This document shows, piece by piece, positions 13,026 through 24,754 of a stretch of 47,398 bases of DNA (position 1 is the first letter of the stretch; each line of letters starts with the position of its first letter). The translations under genes and the position numbers were made by a program. The notes beneath the pieces were generated by a model. It was given only the letters and a program-made list of their open reading frames with translations, was not told the DNA's origin and searched no databases. Origin of the DNA: Funneliformis mosseae (Eukaryota; Glomeromycota; Glomeromycetes; Glomerales; Glomeraceae); NCBI GenBank assembly GCA_910592005.1, contig CAJVPP010000114.1, positions 1 to 47,398 on the forward strand. The letters run 5' to 3'.

Positions 13026-14868
13026 AAATTTAGTTTATTAGATTTAGCTCATTAAAATCTATTAAATAATTATATTTTTATAATTTTAAAATTAATAAAT
13101 TGTAAGATATATAATTTAAAATTTTAATTTTTTCATAATAATTTATTATATATTTATCTTAAAAATATTACTAATTAATTACATTTTTTTTTGAATTTTT
13201 ACTTAGAAAATATCATAAAATTTATTATAAAAATATTAATTTGTTATATCTAATATTTATTACAAACCTATTTGTAACTTTTGAAAATTTCATCATTTAA
13301 AAAAGTCTATATCTTTAAATATAATTTGCAATAAATATAAAAGATAATTATACTTATTAATTTTTAAAGTATTATTATATAAGATAATATTAGAATAATA
13401 AGATTATAATAATGTTTAATTCAATATTATTCAAGATATTTTATAAAGTTTATCACTATTTGCATTAATTAATAGTTATATAAATATTACAGAATCTTCT
13501 TTTATTATTTAAATAATTTTATCTGATCCATTAATTTGATTTTTGTATTTAATTTTTTGAATATTTAATAGATCTTGAGTAAAAAAAAGTTGGTCAGAAA
13601 ATAATGGTTATAAGAGATTTATATAATATAAGAGTTACAATGATCATATATAACTATACATATAATTTTTTTCATTATAGAATAATCAAACCTTTAAAAT
13701 AATATAGTGAATCTTATATTATTAACAAATTTATGATTATGATTAGAATATATAAGGATAATAAAATTAATATACTATTTGTAATCAGTTTATTAATCTT
13801 TTATTTTATTGTAGCTTAATCAATTTCTTTTTATTAGATTTATACTTTTTAAAATATTTATATATATATTCTTTTTTATACATTTCATTCAGTCAAGTCA
13901 GATAATTAATTTTTATAATATTCAATCTAATATTTAATAATAAAAATCCTTTCTTCTTTTTAAACACTTTTATATAATTTTTAGTTATTATTTATAAAGT
14001 AAATGATTTCAAAAGATAATCTTAAATTTTAAGATATTATATGAAAATTATTGTTAGTAAAATTAGAAAAAACTCTATTGATAAAATCAAAAAAACTTTT
14101 ATTAATAGACTATATAAGCCATTGATAGAAAATTTTCAAATTATTTTAAATCAGTATCTTTTAGAATAAGACTAAAAAAAGCTAATTAATGAGTTGATCG
14201 CAGTATTAGCAATTTTAAATCTTTTTTAGAATTTGAAGATCTAAAAATTCATCTATAAATTATTCATATTCATATTCATATTAGGAAATTTTTAGTTTAA
14301 ATTATAATTATAATTGAAAGAATCAGAGTTACAAATAACTTAATCTTATTCTCATTAAAGAAAAGTTTATCATTATCTATAGTTATATTATTATTTGATA
14401 GATAAGAATCTTTTTTATTACTAGAACTGACTTTCATTCAAGTTCTTTATTCAAAATGATAGTAATAATATGATTATAAGTTATTTGATATTGATTATGC
14501 TTTCTTTACTTCGTTCAAATTTCAATAGGCTGTAAAGTGAAAATTTTTTCATCAAACTGATTGTAAATATTATCAATCATCATAACATTATTAGAATGAA
14601 AATTTTGAAAAGAATCAGTTACATTTAATTTGCTTTTTCTTTGCCATTCTTCATTTTAAATATATAGGTTTAATACTTTTCTTCCTTTTCATATTTTATT
14701 TTATTCTTATATCTATAAGTCTGCCATTGCATTTTTTACAATAATAGTGTATTTTTACTTTAATCCTAGTAGATTTTGCTACTAATTGTTTAGAATTTTC
14801 ATTATTTGTATTATTTATTTGCAAAATATAAAATATAATACATAATTATAATAAATGTGTATGTATAT
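13026..14868. other. AT-rich gene-free stretch
   Basis: No recognisable coding segment, only AT-rich sequence with short ORFs of random composition. I see no RNA gene or longer repeat. Confidence 0.55.
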
Positions 14869-15281
14869 GAGGACTTAAATAGCAAAAGTTAGAGTTTAGC
14901 CAATATTGTGATTTTGAGTAAATCGAGGTTAAAGTCACGTGATCAATTTTAATAACCACTTTCAAGAAAATAAATGGTTTTAATAACCTATAATGAAATT
15001 TTGCATGTATATAATTACTCTTCTAAAGTAGACAAAATATTTTTGTTTGCACTATCAATATTAAAATAAATGCCATATTTCATGTTATTTATAAATGAAA
15101 AAATGTGAAAATTTTTAAAATAATTGACTGCAAAAATGTTAAAATTTATGCCTTTATTACTAATATATTATGGGCAGAAAAACATATTCTCTGAATGGCT
15201 AGATCTATAGGCATATGATTATTATGAAATTTCAAAATCACGTGATTAGTCTGAGTCCTAGCTTTTGCTATTTGGATCCCC
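14869..15281. mobile_element. MITE with long terminal inverted repeats
   Basis: About 413 bp with no coding capacity. The ends are inverted repeats of about 50 bp: the left starts GAGGACTTAAATAGCAAAAG and the right, reverse-complemented, starts GGGGATCCAAATAGCAAAAG. Nearly all mismatches between the arms are transitions. The right arm holds an intact CACGTG; the matching left-arm position has decayed, though another CACGTG lies further in at about 14936. TA-rich flanks (TATAT) would fit a short TA-type duplication. The autonomous partner is not in the window. Confidence 0.75.
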
Positions 15282-15487
15282 ATATATATTTTATAAATGT
15301 TTATATAATAAGTTTATTTCATATTAAAAATATTGTAACAAAATCAATTAAATTATTTATTTAGTATTTTAAAAATGGTTAAATTAATCAGTAATATCTA
15401 ATATAATAGTTTAACAAAATCTATTTAAATAGAACTAAAACTTTCATATTTTTTTTTACTCTTCTCTCTAATTTACCGCTAATAATT

Positions 15488-16485
15488 ATGACTAAAAATA
15501 TAAATATTCTTCTAATTACAACAGAAGTAGAAATTATTCAAAAAGGAATAAAAGAAGAAAAAATAATAGATATTGATTCTCATAATGCTAATATAAGAAA
15601 ATCAAGCATAAGAACTGGTGAAAAATAAATTTATAAATAATATATATTAATAATTAATAATATTAAAATATAATAAAACTATTATTTTTTTTAGTAATAA
15701 TAAATATTCTTACTATAATCAGTATCATTATACATTATCTTATGAGTTATCTTGTAATATATTATAATCTGTGAATTTAGGTTTGAATTCAGATGATTCA
15801 TCAGAAATTAAATATTTAAAAATAATTATTAAATAAGGAAAACTAAGAGAAAACAATATGAAAAAGAAAAAGTAACCATCAATTAAAGTTAACATGATAT
15901 AAAATTAGGAAAAATATCAGAAATTTACTATTAATAGGTCAAAAATTACCAAAGAAGAAGCTTTTAGAATATTAGAAAATATATTATAAGGTTTAAATTC
16001 CATTATTAGAGATTATTTCTGTCTTATAATACCAGATTTATATTGAATAAAAGACAAACTTCACTTGTTACTTATTCAGAATTATAATCTATACTCATCA
16101 CTCTTCTAGGATTACAAACTACACTTATTACTCCTTTAGAACTGCAACCTATACCTGTCATATTCTGTAAATTAGCAATATAAATTCTAAATATTTATTT
16201 ACCTAGCAGCATATTTTATCATTTTGATACTGACGCTAAAAGTGAAAATAGTAAATGACTAAAAAATCAAAAAAAATACAAAAAGAAATAAAAATCAATT
16301 TATAAAAGTAGTGAAGAATTTTCTGAATCTAAAGGAAAATCTTTCAGTTTTAATAGAGAATCTTTCAGTTCTGAAAAAGAATCTTCTAATTCCAAACAAA
16401 AATTATTACATCAATGATCATCACATCAGAAATACTTGTATATTAAAGATATACTAGAGAAACTTAAAAATGTCTTGAAGTGAGT
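15488..16485 (+). pseudogene. Degenerate coding-like region, unknown
   Basis: Unassigned. An ATG at 15488 opens a short clean ORF ('MTKNINILLITTEVEIIQ'). After an AT-rich gap there is a patchwork with coding texture: 'KITKEEAFRILENIL' near 15945, three copies of a decapeptide of type ELQ..LITPL near 16080-16150, and a Ser/Glu/Lys-rich tail near 16300-16400. Stops sit where Gln or Trp would fit, as in the surrounding transposons. It may be the upstream part of the helicase element that follows or a separate repeat. No function is assigned. Confidence 0.3.
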
Positions 16486-16779
16486 AAATTTATTTAATTA
16501 TAAATTTTACTTAATTTGTAATTCTACTAACATTATAATTTATTTAATCTAGAGAGAAGTTTTTTAGATAATCAAAAGAATTCTAACTGAAAACTGATTG
16601 GATTTAACAATATCTTTTATTTACAATGCAATCTTATCAATAATATAATCATTCTAACTATAATGTTAATTTTGAATCTTGATACTTTTCTTATTATAGA
16701 TAGTATTATATATTATACTAAAAATGAAAACCGTTGTGAGTCCAGAGCGTTTATTACTTAATAAGAAATTTTTTTAATC

Positions 16780-17271
16780 AATGTTAACAATAAAATGTTT
16801 AATAATACTAGTTAACGATTCAATGAAAACTGTCCAAGACATAATTTTCTAAGAATATCAAAGATCACCTTCCCTTTTTATAGCAGTTCTGATCTCTTTT
16901 AATAATTACAAAGGTCTCACAATCGCTAGCATAGAGGGTGAAAGAATTGTACCTATCCCACTAATTCAACATACCTGAAATGGTAAATCCAGAGTTTCTT
17001 GTTCACATTTGCAAATTCCTGTTCATCTTGCGTGAGTAATTATGATTCATAAAAGTCAAGGTTTCACATTACAAAATGCTGTAATTGATCTTGGGAATAA
17101 AGAGTTTGCCGTAGATCTTTCTTTTGTGACAATCTCATAAGTACGTACACTTAAAGATCTACTTACAAACCATTTAATTTTGAAAGACTTCAGCATATTA
17201 AAGAGTGTATAAGACTACAAGAATGGTTAGATGAAGAAAACCGCTTAGTTTCTATAATATCTGAAAACTGA
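16780..17271 (+). pseudogene. PIF1-like helicase, C-terminal fragment
   Basis: The C-terminal end of a PIF1-family DNA helicase of the type spread by Helitrons and expanded in these fungi. Visible in order are 'LVNDSMKTVQDIIF' (near 16810), 'AVLISFNNYKGL' (near 16880), the conserved superfamily-1 motif 'MIHKSQGFTLQNAVIDLG' (17041-17094), 'DLSFVTIS' and a C-terminal tail ending with TGA at 17269-17271. Internal stops (TGA at Trp-like positions near 16977 and 17032, TAA near 16850) and a one-base shift near 17170 kill it. The Walker A/B half and any Rep/HUH nuclease are absent. Whether it was a Helitron or a stand-alone helicase cannot be decided. Confidence 0.78.
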
Positions 17272-18303
17272 GAACTCAAAATTCCATTATAATAAAATAT
17301 AAATATAAAATAATTTTTTTTTATTTTTTTTTCTATAATTTTCTCACTCTCATAATACTGTATATAACACTTGTAATATTTTATTTTGTTTAACATTATC
17401 TTATTTATTTATAAACATAGCATAAAATTATGATGTAGCGTGTACGGATAATGGAATATTGATACTTAATTCTATTTGTGATCACCTTTTGTAAATATAT
17501 ATAGTCCTTCGCTACGTTCTAGACAATTATTCATATTTATTATAAATATCAACATGAAGAATATCTAAAAAAATCACAAGATACAAAATATAAAAACAAA
17601 TAAGTATGATAAAGAAATTTAAATAGTTGCAGAAATACTATAAGTAATAAATAATAATTAACTTTATTTCTTTCATCTTTAAATACAAAACAAATTTTAC
17701 GATCTAAAATTATAGATAATTTATAAGTAATTAAAGATTCTTTAGTCTAGAAATTTAAAGAAAAATAACTTGACTAAATCAAAAAAATTCTGCATACTAT
17801 TTACCAGAAGTATTCGAAAAAAATATAAATAATTCTGATAGTAAACACAAGTTTATTATTAAAAATCTTAGATGATACTTATCAACTATAAGTTTATTAA
17901 TAATTAAATTTTTAATACAAATTAGTATATATTAACAATTACTAACAATTACAATTTATATTTTACAGCTTTAAGTATTTTTAAAAGATTATGTTGATCA
18001 ATTATTTGTAGAAACTTTAAAGATTCTAAAAAAATGAGTAAGAGTTTATAATATTAATTCATATAAAAAAGAACTTTTAGCATTATTTTAGATGTTAAAG
18101 TGGATAATTGAGAATTTATTAAGGCTTTTTAAAAGATATTACTAATAAGATTTATAGAAATAGAGCTTCAAATATACTTTCTGCAGTAAATCAATAGAGA
18201 ATAGATTTTTTTTTTGATTTATATTGATATCACTCAATTTTTTACATTAATATATATAATAGGTAAGTTTTAATTTAAAATTTGTATTTTATTTTGTATA
18301 ATA
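17272..18303. other. AT-rich stretch, nothing assignable
   Basis: AT-rich sequence between the helicase fragment and the Tc1 element. A GC-richer patch at 17430-17530 contains GTAGCG and, inverted, CGCTAC about 70 bp apart, and CTAG; this could be a transposon terminus, but the match is too short to call. Remaining frames look random. Confidence 0.4.
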
Positions 18304-19611
18304 CAATTCTCAGTGAAAAGAATTATAGTGAAAGACCACATCAATTTTAGGCTGTGATTTCACTACTTTTCAGATTTGGGCATTTGTTTATATGCCCAAT
18401 TCAGATATTAGAACCTGAATTAAAAAGGTAATTTAAAAAAATAAGGTTTATTATTTGTTTTTGTTTTGATTTCCTTTTCAAAATTATGCCAAGCTCTTTA
18501 GAAATATAAAGAAATTCTGTTAAATCACTTTGGAACTAAAAAGTGCGTAATGTAAATGAAATTTCTTATCGATTATGCATTCTTTTGCACACATGTGAAT
18601 GATGTCAGTTTACTAAATAAAACTGGTAAAATTTCTATTGGTTACTCTTCTGGCTGTCCAAGAAAATTGGCTTCAAATCAATGCTGCCATATTGGAAAAA
18701 TCTGCAACATAATCATTTTACTACAGCAGGTGAACTTAAGGCAAAATTGAAAGAAAAAGATTCTAACTTTGATGTCAATGAACGTATAATATGTCGTGAA
18801 CTCAACAATCTTGAATATATTTCTGTTCTTTTAAGAAAGGTTCCTCTCTTAACCCAAAAAGTGAAGGATTTTTATTTGTCTTAGACACATGATCATTTGC
18901 GATACAACTGGAAAAAAGTTATTTTTCTGATAAAACAGCACTTCAGTGTTTAAAATACCACGTATGCATAGTCTCATAATGCACAACCAATTGCTCCTAT
19001 GGTAAAGTACCCATTCAAGATTCATATTTAGACAGCAATTAGTACTAAAGGAAAAATCAGCATTCATTTGTTTACTGAAAATTTGGATCATTATTTGTAT
19101 CGAAAAATCTTAAATAACTATTTGTATAATAATGCAGATATGTTATACAGATATGACTAGGTCTTCCAATAAGATAATGATCCAAAACACACCTCATACA
19201 ATATTTATGGGGACTTGAAAAAATATCTTCTAAGACATGTTCTTTCTTGGCCTTCATACAGCTCAGACTTGAATCCTATTAAAAATATATGGGCTGTATT
19301 AAAGGAAAATATGGAGAAAAAGATCAAATATTTAGTAGTAAAAAAAAAATTACTTACGATGTATTTCTTAATACAATCTGGCAGAAATGAGACGATCTGA
19401 TGACGCCATATTACTTCAGTGCATTGAAAGCATACCAAGTTAAGTTAAAGCATATATCAATGCAGAAAAAAGATATATCAAATATTAATTAATAATATAA
19501 AAGTTATCGTTAATATTGTTCTTATAAATAATAAAAAAATATATATACATTAAAATAAAGTTTGTACATACTGTCAAAATATGTTTCTGCTATTCTTTTC
19601 GTCAGGGACTG
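18304..19611 (+). mobile_element. Tc1/mariner-type DNA transposon, degenerate
   Basis: A 1308-bp element flanked by TA dinucleotides (18302-18303 and 19612-19613). The right end reverse-complemented begins CAGTCCCTGACGAAAAGAAT; the left end begins CAATTCTCAGTGAAAAGAAT. They match at 13 of 20 positions and all seven mismatches are transitions. One transposase remnant lies inside on the plus strand. Size, ends and TA duplication are all standard for Tc1-like elements. Confidence 0.88.
18486..19492 (+). pseudogene. Tc1-like transposase, broken
   Basis: The start is ATG 18486-18488 and the end TAA 19490-19492, about 335 codons, the usual length. The N-terminus is helix-turn-helix-like ('TTAGELKAKLKEK', near 18722). 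The catalytic core has the first Asp in 'YFSDKT' (18929-18931), the second Asp in 'DNDPKHTS' (19173-19175), and 'SDLNPIKNIWAVL' where the third acidic residue should be: codon 19281-19283 is AAA (Lys) instead of the family Glu. Stops at TAA 19170-19172 (Gln-like) and TGA near 19388 (Trp-like), and a frameshift in the A-run near 19340, add to the loss. Confidence 0.88.
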
Positions 19612-19613
19612 TA

Positions 19614-20811
19614 TATAGCATAATGATAAGTATATATAATAGCTTTATTAAATAAATAAATTTAATAAATAAATAAAAATCAGTTTATTTTGATTGTTAA
19701 TTAAAAACTGCCTAATTTAATTTTTATTTGAAAGAATCAATACCTATCTGCTATATCCAATTATTCAAAATTCTTTAAATAACAGTATTCTGATTGCAAT
19801 CTATATAAAGCCAATTTATATTTAAATTCATTTCAATTTTTATGTGCTAATTGAAACTTGATTATTTGCCAATTATTTATATGATTTGTACTAATAATTA
19901 TCCAAAATCAGTATTTAGTAATATTATTTAATATTCACAAATCAGTATACTATTAAAATCTAATAAGAAAGATTATTAGCATCTAATTTAATGCTAATTT
20001 GCCATCATTCAACCAGTGTTAACTATAATAAATTCTATAAAAATCATATAATATTATATTTTAACTATAAAATTTAAAGGTTTTATAAGTTGTTTAAATA
20101 GTAAAAGATAAAATTTATTAAATTATATTAAAACCTTATTAAAAATCTATAAAATTCAAAAAAAGGTAAAACTATATTAAAATTTATAAAAATAGTAAAA
20201 ATATATTAATATCTTTGTAAAAAATTAGCAAAAATAAAAATTTAAATACTTTGTCAAATTTAAATAAGTTTAGATAAATAACTTTAATCTTAATTAATAA
20301 TTGAATTTATAATTATTATATTATTAATAATAAAATTTATAGATTATTTAAATATTTTGTTTAATCTGTAATTATATTATAAATATAATCAATTATTTAT
20401 AATATTTAATTTGATAAAATTATTGATTAAATATTCAATCATTTAATCAATTATTATTAACTAATAAGATAACTAAATATTATATATTTAGATATTAATT
20501 TATTTATAAAATTGAAAAAAAATATTTTAATTAAATAATACTTATTTTTGAATTATTATAAAAAATAAAATATATTTAATTAAAAAATTCATAGTTTAAT
20601 AATATTTGAGAATTTTTTAAATACTATTTAAAAGCTCTAAATAGTTTAAATTAATCTGAAAATTTTCAGTTCAAAATAACTTCAAATCAATTATAAATTG
20701 CATAAAATTAATTTGAAAATTTTAGTTAGTTTATTTTAATTGAATATTAAAAATATCGTTTTATTAAAATGATCAAAATTATTATTTTAAATTAAAAAAT
20801 AAGACTGCAAT
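19614..20811. other. AT-rich gene-free stretch
   Basis: No coding texture or delimited repeat found; only AT-rich DNA with ATTTAATT-type simple motifs. Confidence 0.5.
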
Positions 20812-20925
20812 TAGTTATAACTGGTAATAAATAAGTATTACAGAGTTGCAACTAGTTGTGATATTAATAAAAATTGAGTTATAACTGATAATAAATAAGT
20901 ATCACATAGTTATAACACCATCTTT
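20812..20925. repeat. Pair of direct repeats of about 40 bp
   Basis: Two copies of a unit beginning AGTTATAACT and ending AGTT(G/A)(C/T)AAC, starting near 20812 and 20877. Differences between the copies are mostly transitions. Each copy starts with GTTATAAC, itself a palindrome. Function unknown. Confidence 0.5.
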
Positions 20926-20929
20926 GTTT

Positions 20930-21360
20930 TAAATGAATGATAATAATATTATTTAATTAGAATAATAAAATATTACTCAAATAAATAAAATAAATAATAA
21001 ATAATATAGATAATATTTAGTTAAAATGATAAAACATCATTTTAAATAAATTATAAAGATATCATTCAATTAGAATAATAAATTAAAATGATTAAAATTA
21101 TTATTCTAAATGAATAATAAAGATATTATTTAATTTAAATAATAAAAATATCATTTTTAATAAATAATAATATTATTATTCAATTAAAATGATAAAATTA
21201 TCATTTTAAATAAATGATAAAAAATAGTTTAATTAGAATAATAAAAATATTATTTCAAATAAATAATAAACATTATTTATTTAAAACAATAAAATTATTA
21301 TTTTAAATAAATAACAAAGAGATTATTTAATTAGAATAATAAAAACATCATTCTATACAA
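20930..21360. repeat. AT-rich tandem repeat, period about 48-50 bp
   Basis: About eight or nine imperfect copies of a unit with the alternating blocks ATTATTTAATTAGAATAAT and ATTTTAAATAAATAATAAA. The blocks are partly complementary, so each unit can fold. Copies differ by single changes and small indels. There are no ORFs. Confidence 0.6.
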
Positions 21361-22433
21361 ATTAAACTTTCAAATTAATTCAAATTTTTAACTTAGTTCA
21401 AATTTTTACAATTTAATTCAAATTCAAATTAATATTTTTTAAGATTAATAATATGAATTAAATTGAATTGAAATATTAGTTCAAATTTAGATTGACTTAT
21501 ATCTAAACTAATATAAACTATTCAGAATATTAATATCGATATTATCTAAATCTATCTAAAATACTGATCTATTTATAATAATATTTTTATTTCATTTACA
21601 AATGATCTGCAATTATATAATACTTAAAATTAGCTATATATATATATTAAATTTAAAATTAAATAAATATATTAGTTATAAATAATAAATTAACTGAAAT
21701 TATTAAAGTTAGTAATAAAAGTTAAAGAATTAATTTTAATAATTAGTTATTTAAATGATTATTAATTTGAATAATAATTGATTATTGTCTTATCTGAAGT
21801 GAAGTAAAAAATATTATACTTTAGAAAATAGAGAAAAATTTAAGATTACACATAATGTGATTTATAAAATTTCTGTTTATTATATCATATAAATTATATA
21901 AATTAATAATTAGAAATTATAAAAACATATTACTAAATAAACTAATTAATAAAAAGAAAATAACTAATAAAAAGTATCTAATTATAATTGTAATAAGATA
22001 TTAATTTTTGAGTTTTAAGCTTACAACAGTTTATGTTTCCTAGTAAATTATAATTAATTGAATATAAAAATTCTTGATTTAATCTTCTAGTTTATTCAAA
22101 TAAGTCAGAGTTGTTATCTAATTATTTTTTTTAAAATAAATTTAATTATTTTAAATAAATAATTTTATATTATTTTATATAAATTGATTAGAAATAAAAG
22201 TATTATTTTAATTAAATAATTTTCATATTAGCTATAAATAAAATAAGCTATTAAAATTATATATGACTTACTATATTTATAACTCAATTTTAATAGCAAA
22301 CCTCTCATATTTAAATATATATTCTTCTCATAATTATTACAAATAAAAATTCAAATTTAAAGTTGATTTATAAATAATTTTGATTTATTAATATATGCAA
22401 TAACTTTTATTATTTTTAAAATATTATGTTATA
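21361..22433. other. AT-rich gene-free stretch
   Basis: Sequence with short AT motifs and no coding segment or clear repeat boundary. Confidence 0.5.
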
Positions 22434-22940
22434 AGGCCTGTTTATTTCTAATCATTCAGATTTTTGATTAAATATTGAGTTGATAATTATTGGCTAACAA
22501 ATTATGTAACTCAATTAATAATTTAATTTTTCTAAACAACAAAAGGTAAAATCAAATGGTTGATTAATTTTTGTTAAAATTTTTTACCCTAACTCAATTC
22601 TGATTTTGATCACATATTTGAACATTTTACTAATTTATCTTCTAAATTCTAATAGGCTGATATAATTAAAATCAATTAGGATTAAGATTAGGATTAAGGT
22701 TAAGGTTAAGGATTAAATGATTTATCATTAATATGATACTAATAATGTTTCAATTTTTATTAAACTTTTAAACTTTTGAGGGACTTAGAATTTTTTTCAA
22801 TAAGTAATACTTATTTATTAGCTATAAGATATTATAAATAAGTATATTCAATTATACCAGCTAATCAGAACTTGAGAGATAAGTTAGTAAATTCTTAAAT
22901 TAGTTAACAGATTTTGCTGAATGATCAGAAATAAATAAGT
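22434..22940. mobile_element. Second MITE-like element with about 24-bp inverted ends
   Basis: The left end GGCCTGTTTATTTCTAATCA is matched by the right end, which reverse-complemented contains TTATTTATTTCTGATCATTC; both arms run on into CATTCAG. Differences are again mainly transitions. The element is about 507 bp without coding capacity and carries the hexamer run at 22676-22711. GGCCTGTTTATTTC-type ends suggest a hAT- or Harbinger-like non-autonomous element, but no clear target duplication is visible. Confidence 0.5.
22676..22711 (+). repeat. Six telomere-like hexamers (TTAGGA/TTAAGA/TTAAGG)
   Basis: Six units in exact 6-bp register: TTAGGA, TTAAGA, TTAGGA, then TTAAGG three times. Each differs from the fungal telomere unit TTAGGG only by G-to-A changes. 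It sits inside the MITE-like element, so it may be a relic interstitial telomere repeat or just an internal microsatellite. Confidence 0.5.
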
Positions 22941-23309
22941 ATATATATAATATATTTATCGATCATTTAAATAAGCTTTGATACATAATAATAAATAGAC
23001 CAATTAGAGATTAAAATCTCACAATCCTGAGACAATCATTGTGTTATAAATAATGGTTAATGCAGGTATATTTATATTGTATTCTAAGTTGTGATCTGTT
23101 CTAATTTTAAATTGAGGCAAATCTATTTTACCTAAAACTAAAATTTCAATTTCAGGCAGTTCAAATTTAAATTTTAAATTGAGACATCTTGAATTTAATG
23201 CTTGAATTTAGCTATTTTTTCTTTAACTTTTATTTTCACTCTAAATCTTCTTTTTATTTGAAGTAAAATTTATCTTTTATTTTATTATCATAAAAAAGGA
23301 ATTTTTTTT

Positions 23310-24240
23310 ATAAACAAAGAAACTTTTAATAAAATTATTAATAAATTTCTTCAAAATAATAAATCAAAAACTGATGAAAAGCAATTAATAAATAAAAGTT
23401 TATATGATAATATAAAAGCAGTCCTCTTAGATGATAATTCAAAATTATGCAATACAGATTTTTAGTATTGATATAGAAATAAATTGAAATATTACCATTA
23501 ATTGTAAAAAAAAATGTATAAAGTAATTGGTTAAAGTATGTTCAAAATCTTCATTATGATCAAAAGATCTTGTATAGTAAATTAAAAAGCAAATAGTTTG
23601 AAATAAAAAAGAAAATTGTAGAAGAATTTGTAAATAATTATAAAATATGTATTCTATATAGAAATATGTCTAAATCTACTTTATTAACAAAACTTATAGT
23701 TTTAAAAAGATTTCTTTCAAGATTACAGGTATTTAAATTATAATAGCTATTTTTAATTAATTTATTTGCTTATTTATTAAATTTAATTTATAATTTTTAT
23801 TAGATAGATTTAATTGATTTACATCAATATTTTGATAATAGTTTTAAATATATTTTATATGTAAAAGACCATTTTTCATGATATTTATAGGCAAAACTAT
23901 TAATTTCTAAAGAATCTGTAGTTGTTGTAGGAATATTATATGAAATTTTTTGTCAATTTGATCCTTCATTTATTTTACAAAATGATAATGACAAAAAGTT
24001 TATTGTTAATATTATTAGTAATTTAATTAAATTGTGGTCTAATTTAAAGATAATAAATGATAGACTTAGATATTATAATCATAAAGTTTAGTTAAAAGAG
24101 AAAATTCTATTTTAGAGAAAAAAATTGAAGCATAGATGAAACAAAATCATTTAACAAATTGGACTATATATTTGAATTATGTTATTTTATTATGAATAAT
24201 ATTATATCAATCATCAGTTATATTACAAGAGGTGTCAATT
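23310..24240 (+). pseudogene. Integrase-type transposon protein (KRBA2/SCAND3-like), broken
   Basis: The N-terminal region has 'ETFNKIINKFLQNN' (from about 23320) and 'LYDNIKAVLLDD'. After a probable intron or AT gap comes the retroviral-type integrase core: 'IDLIDLHQYFDN' (first Asp, near 23810), 'YILYVKDHFS' (near 23855), 'QNDNDKKFIVNII' (second Asp, near 23980) and 'VKRENSILEKK' (near 24090-24120), where the catalytic Glu of the family 'VER' motif reads Lys. Stops TGA and TAG near 23880-23900 and 24137-24185 sit at Trp/Arg-like positions. Such proteins belong to Ginger/Gypsy-derived integrase transposons in these fungi. A one-base indel lies near 24080. Confidence 0.72.
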
Positions 24241-24754
24241 ATTAATACAAATTAGTATAATATTAAATTATGAAAAATTTCATTTTAATACAAATTTTTT
24301 TAAAACAAAAAAAACTTCTGAATCTTAATAAGCTTTTGTTTTTCAAATTTTAATCTATAAATTCTAATAGTTTTTTTTATATTACAATACATATATAAAA
24401 AGTTTCTATAATATCTACTTTTCCTATTTTTTTTGAATTTAACCTTTAGATGCAAGTTTATTAAAAAACGAAATATGATCTTAAATTTCTAATTATACAT
24501 AATTTTATATATACAATCAAAAAACCTATTTAGTAAAAGTAGTTAAATTAGTAAATTTTATAAAAAATTTTATTTTTATTTTTTTATTAATTAATCAATA
24601 ATTAAGGTTATTTAGATGGTAGTTTTAAAATTTTATTGTATTTATTTATTTATTTTGTAATATTATATTCATTTAAATAATAAAAATTCAAGTTAATAAA
24701 AAATTTCGACTTTAATTTTATTATTATTTTTTTTTATTAATAATGTTTAAAATT

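Noticed and set aside
17430..17530. Helitron 3' terminus after the helicase fragment
   Set aside because: CTAG and a short inverted GTAGCG/CGCTAC pair are present, but no convincing terminal hairpin at the right distance.
20930..21360. CRISPR-like array
   Set aside because: The repeat has no constant-repeat/unique-spacer structure and the genome is eukaryotic.
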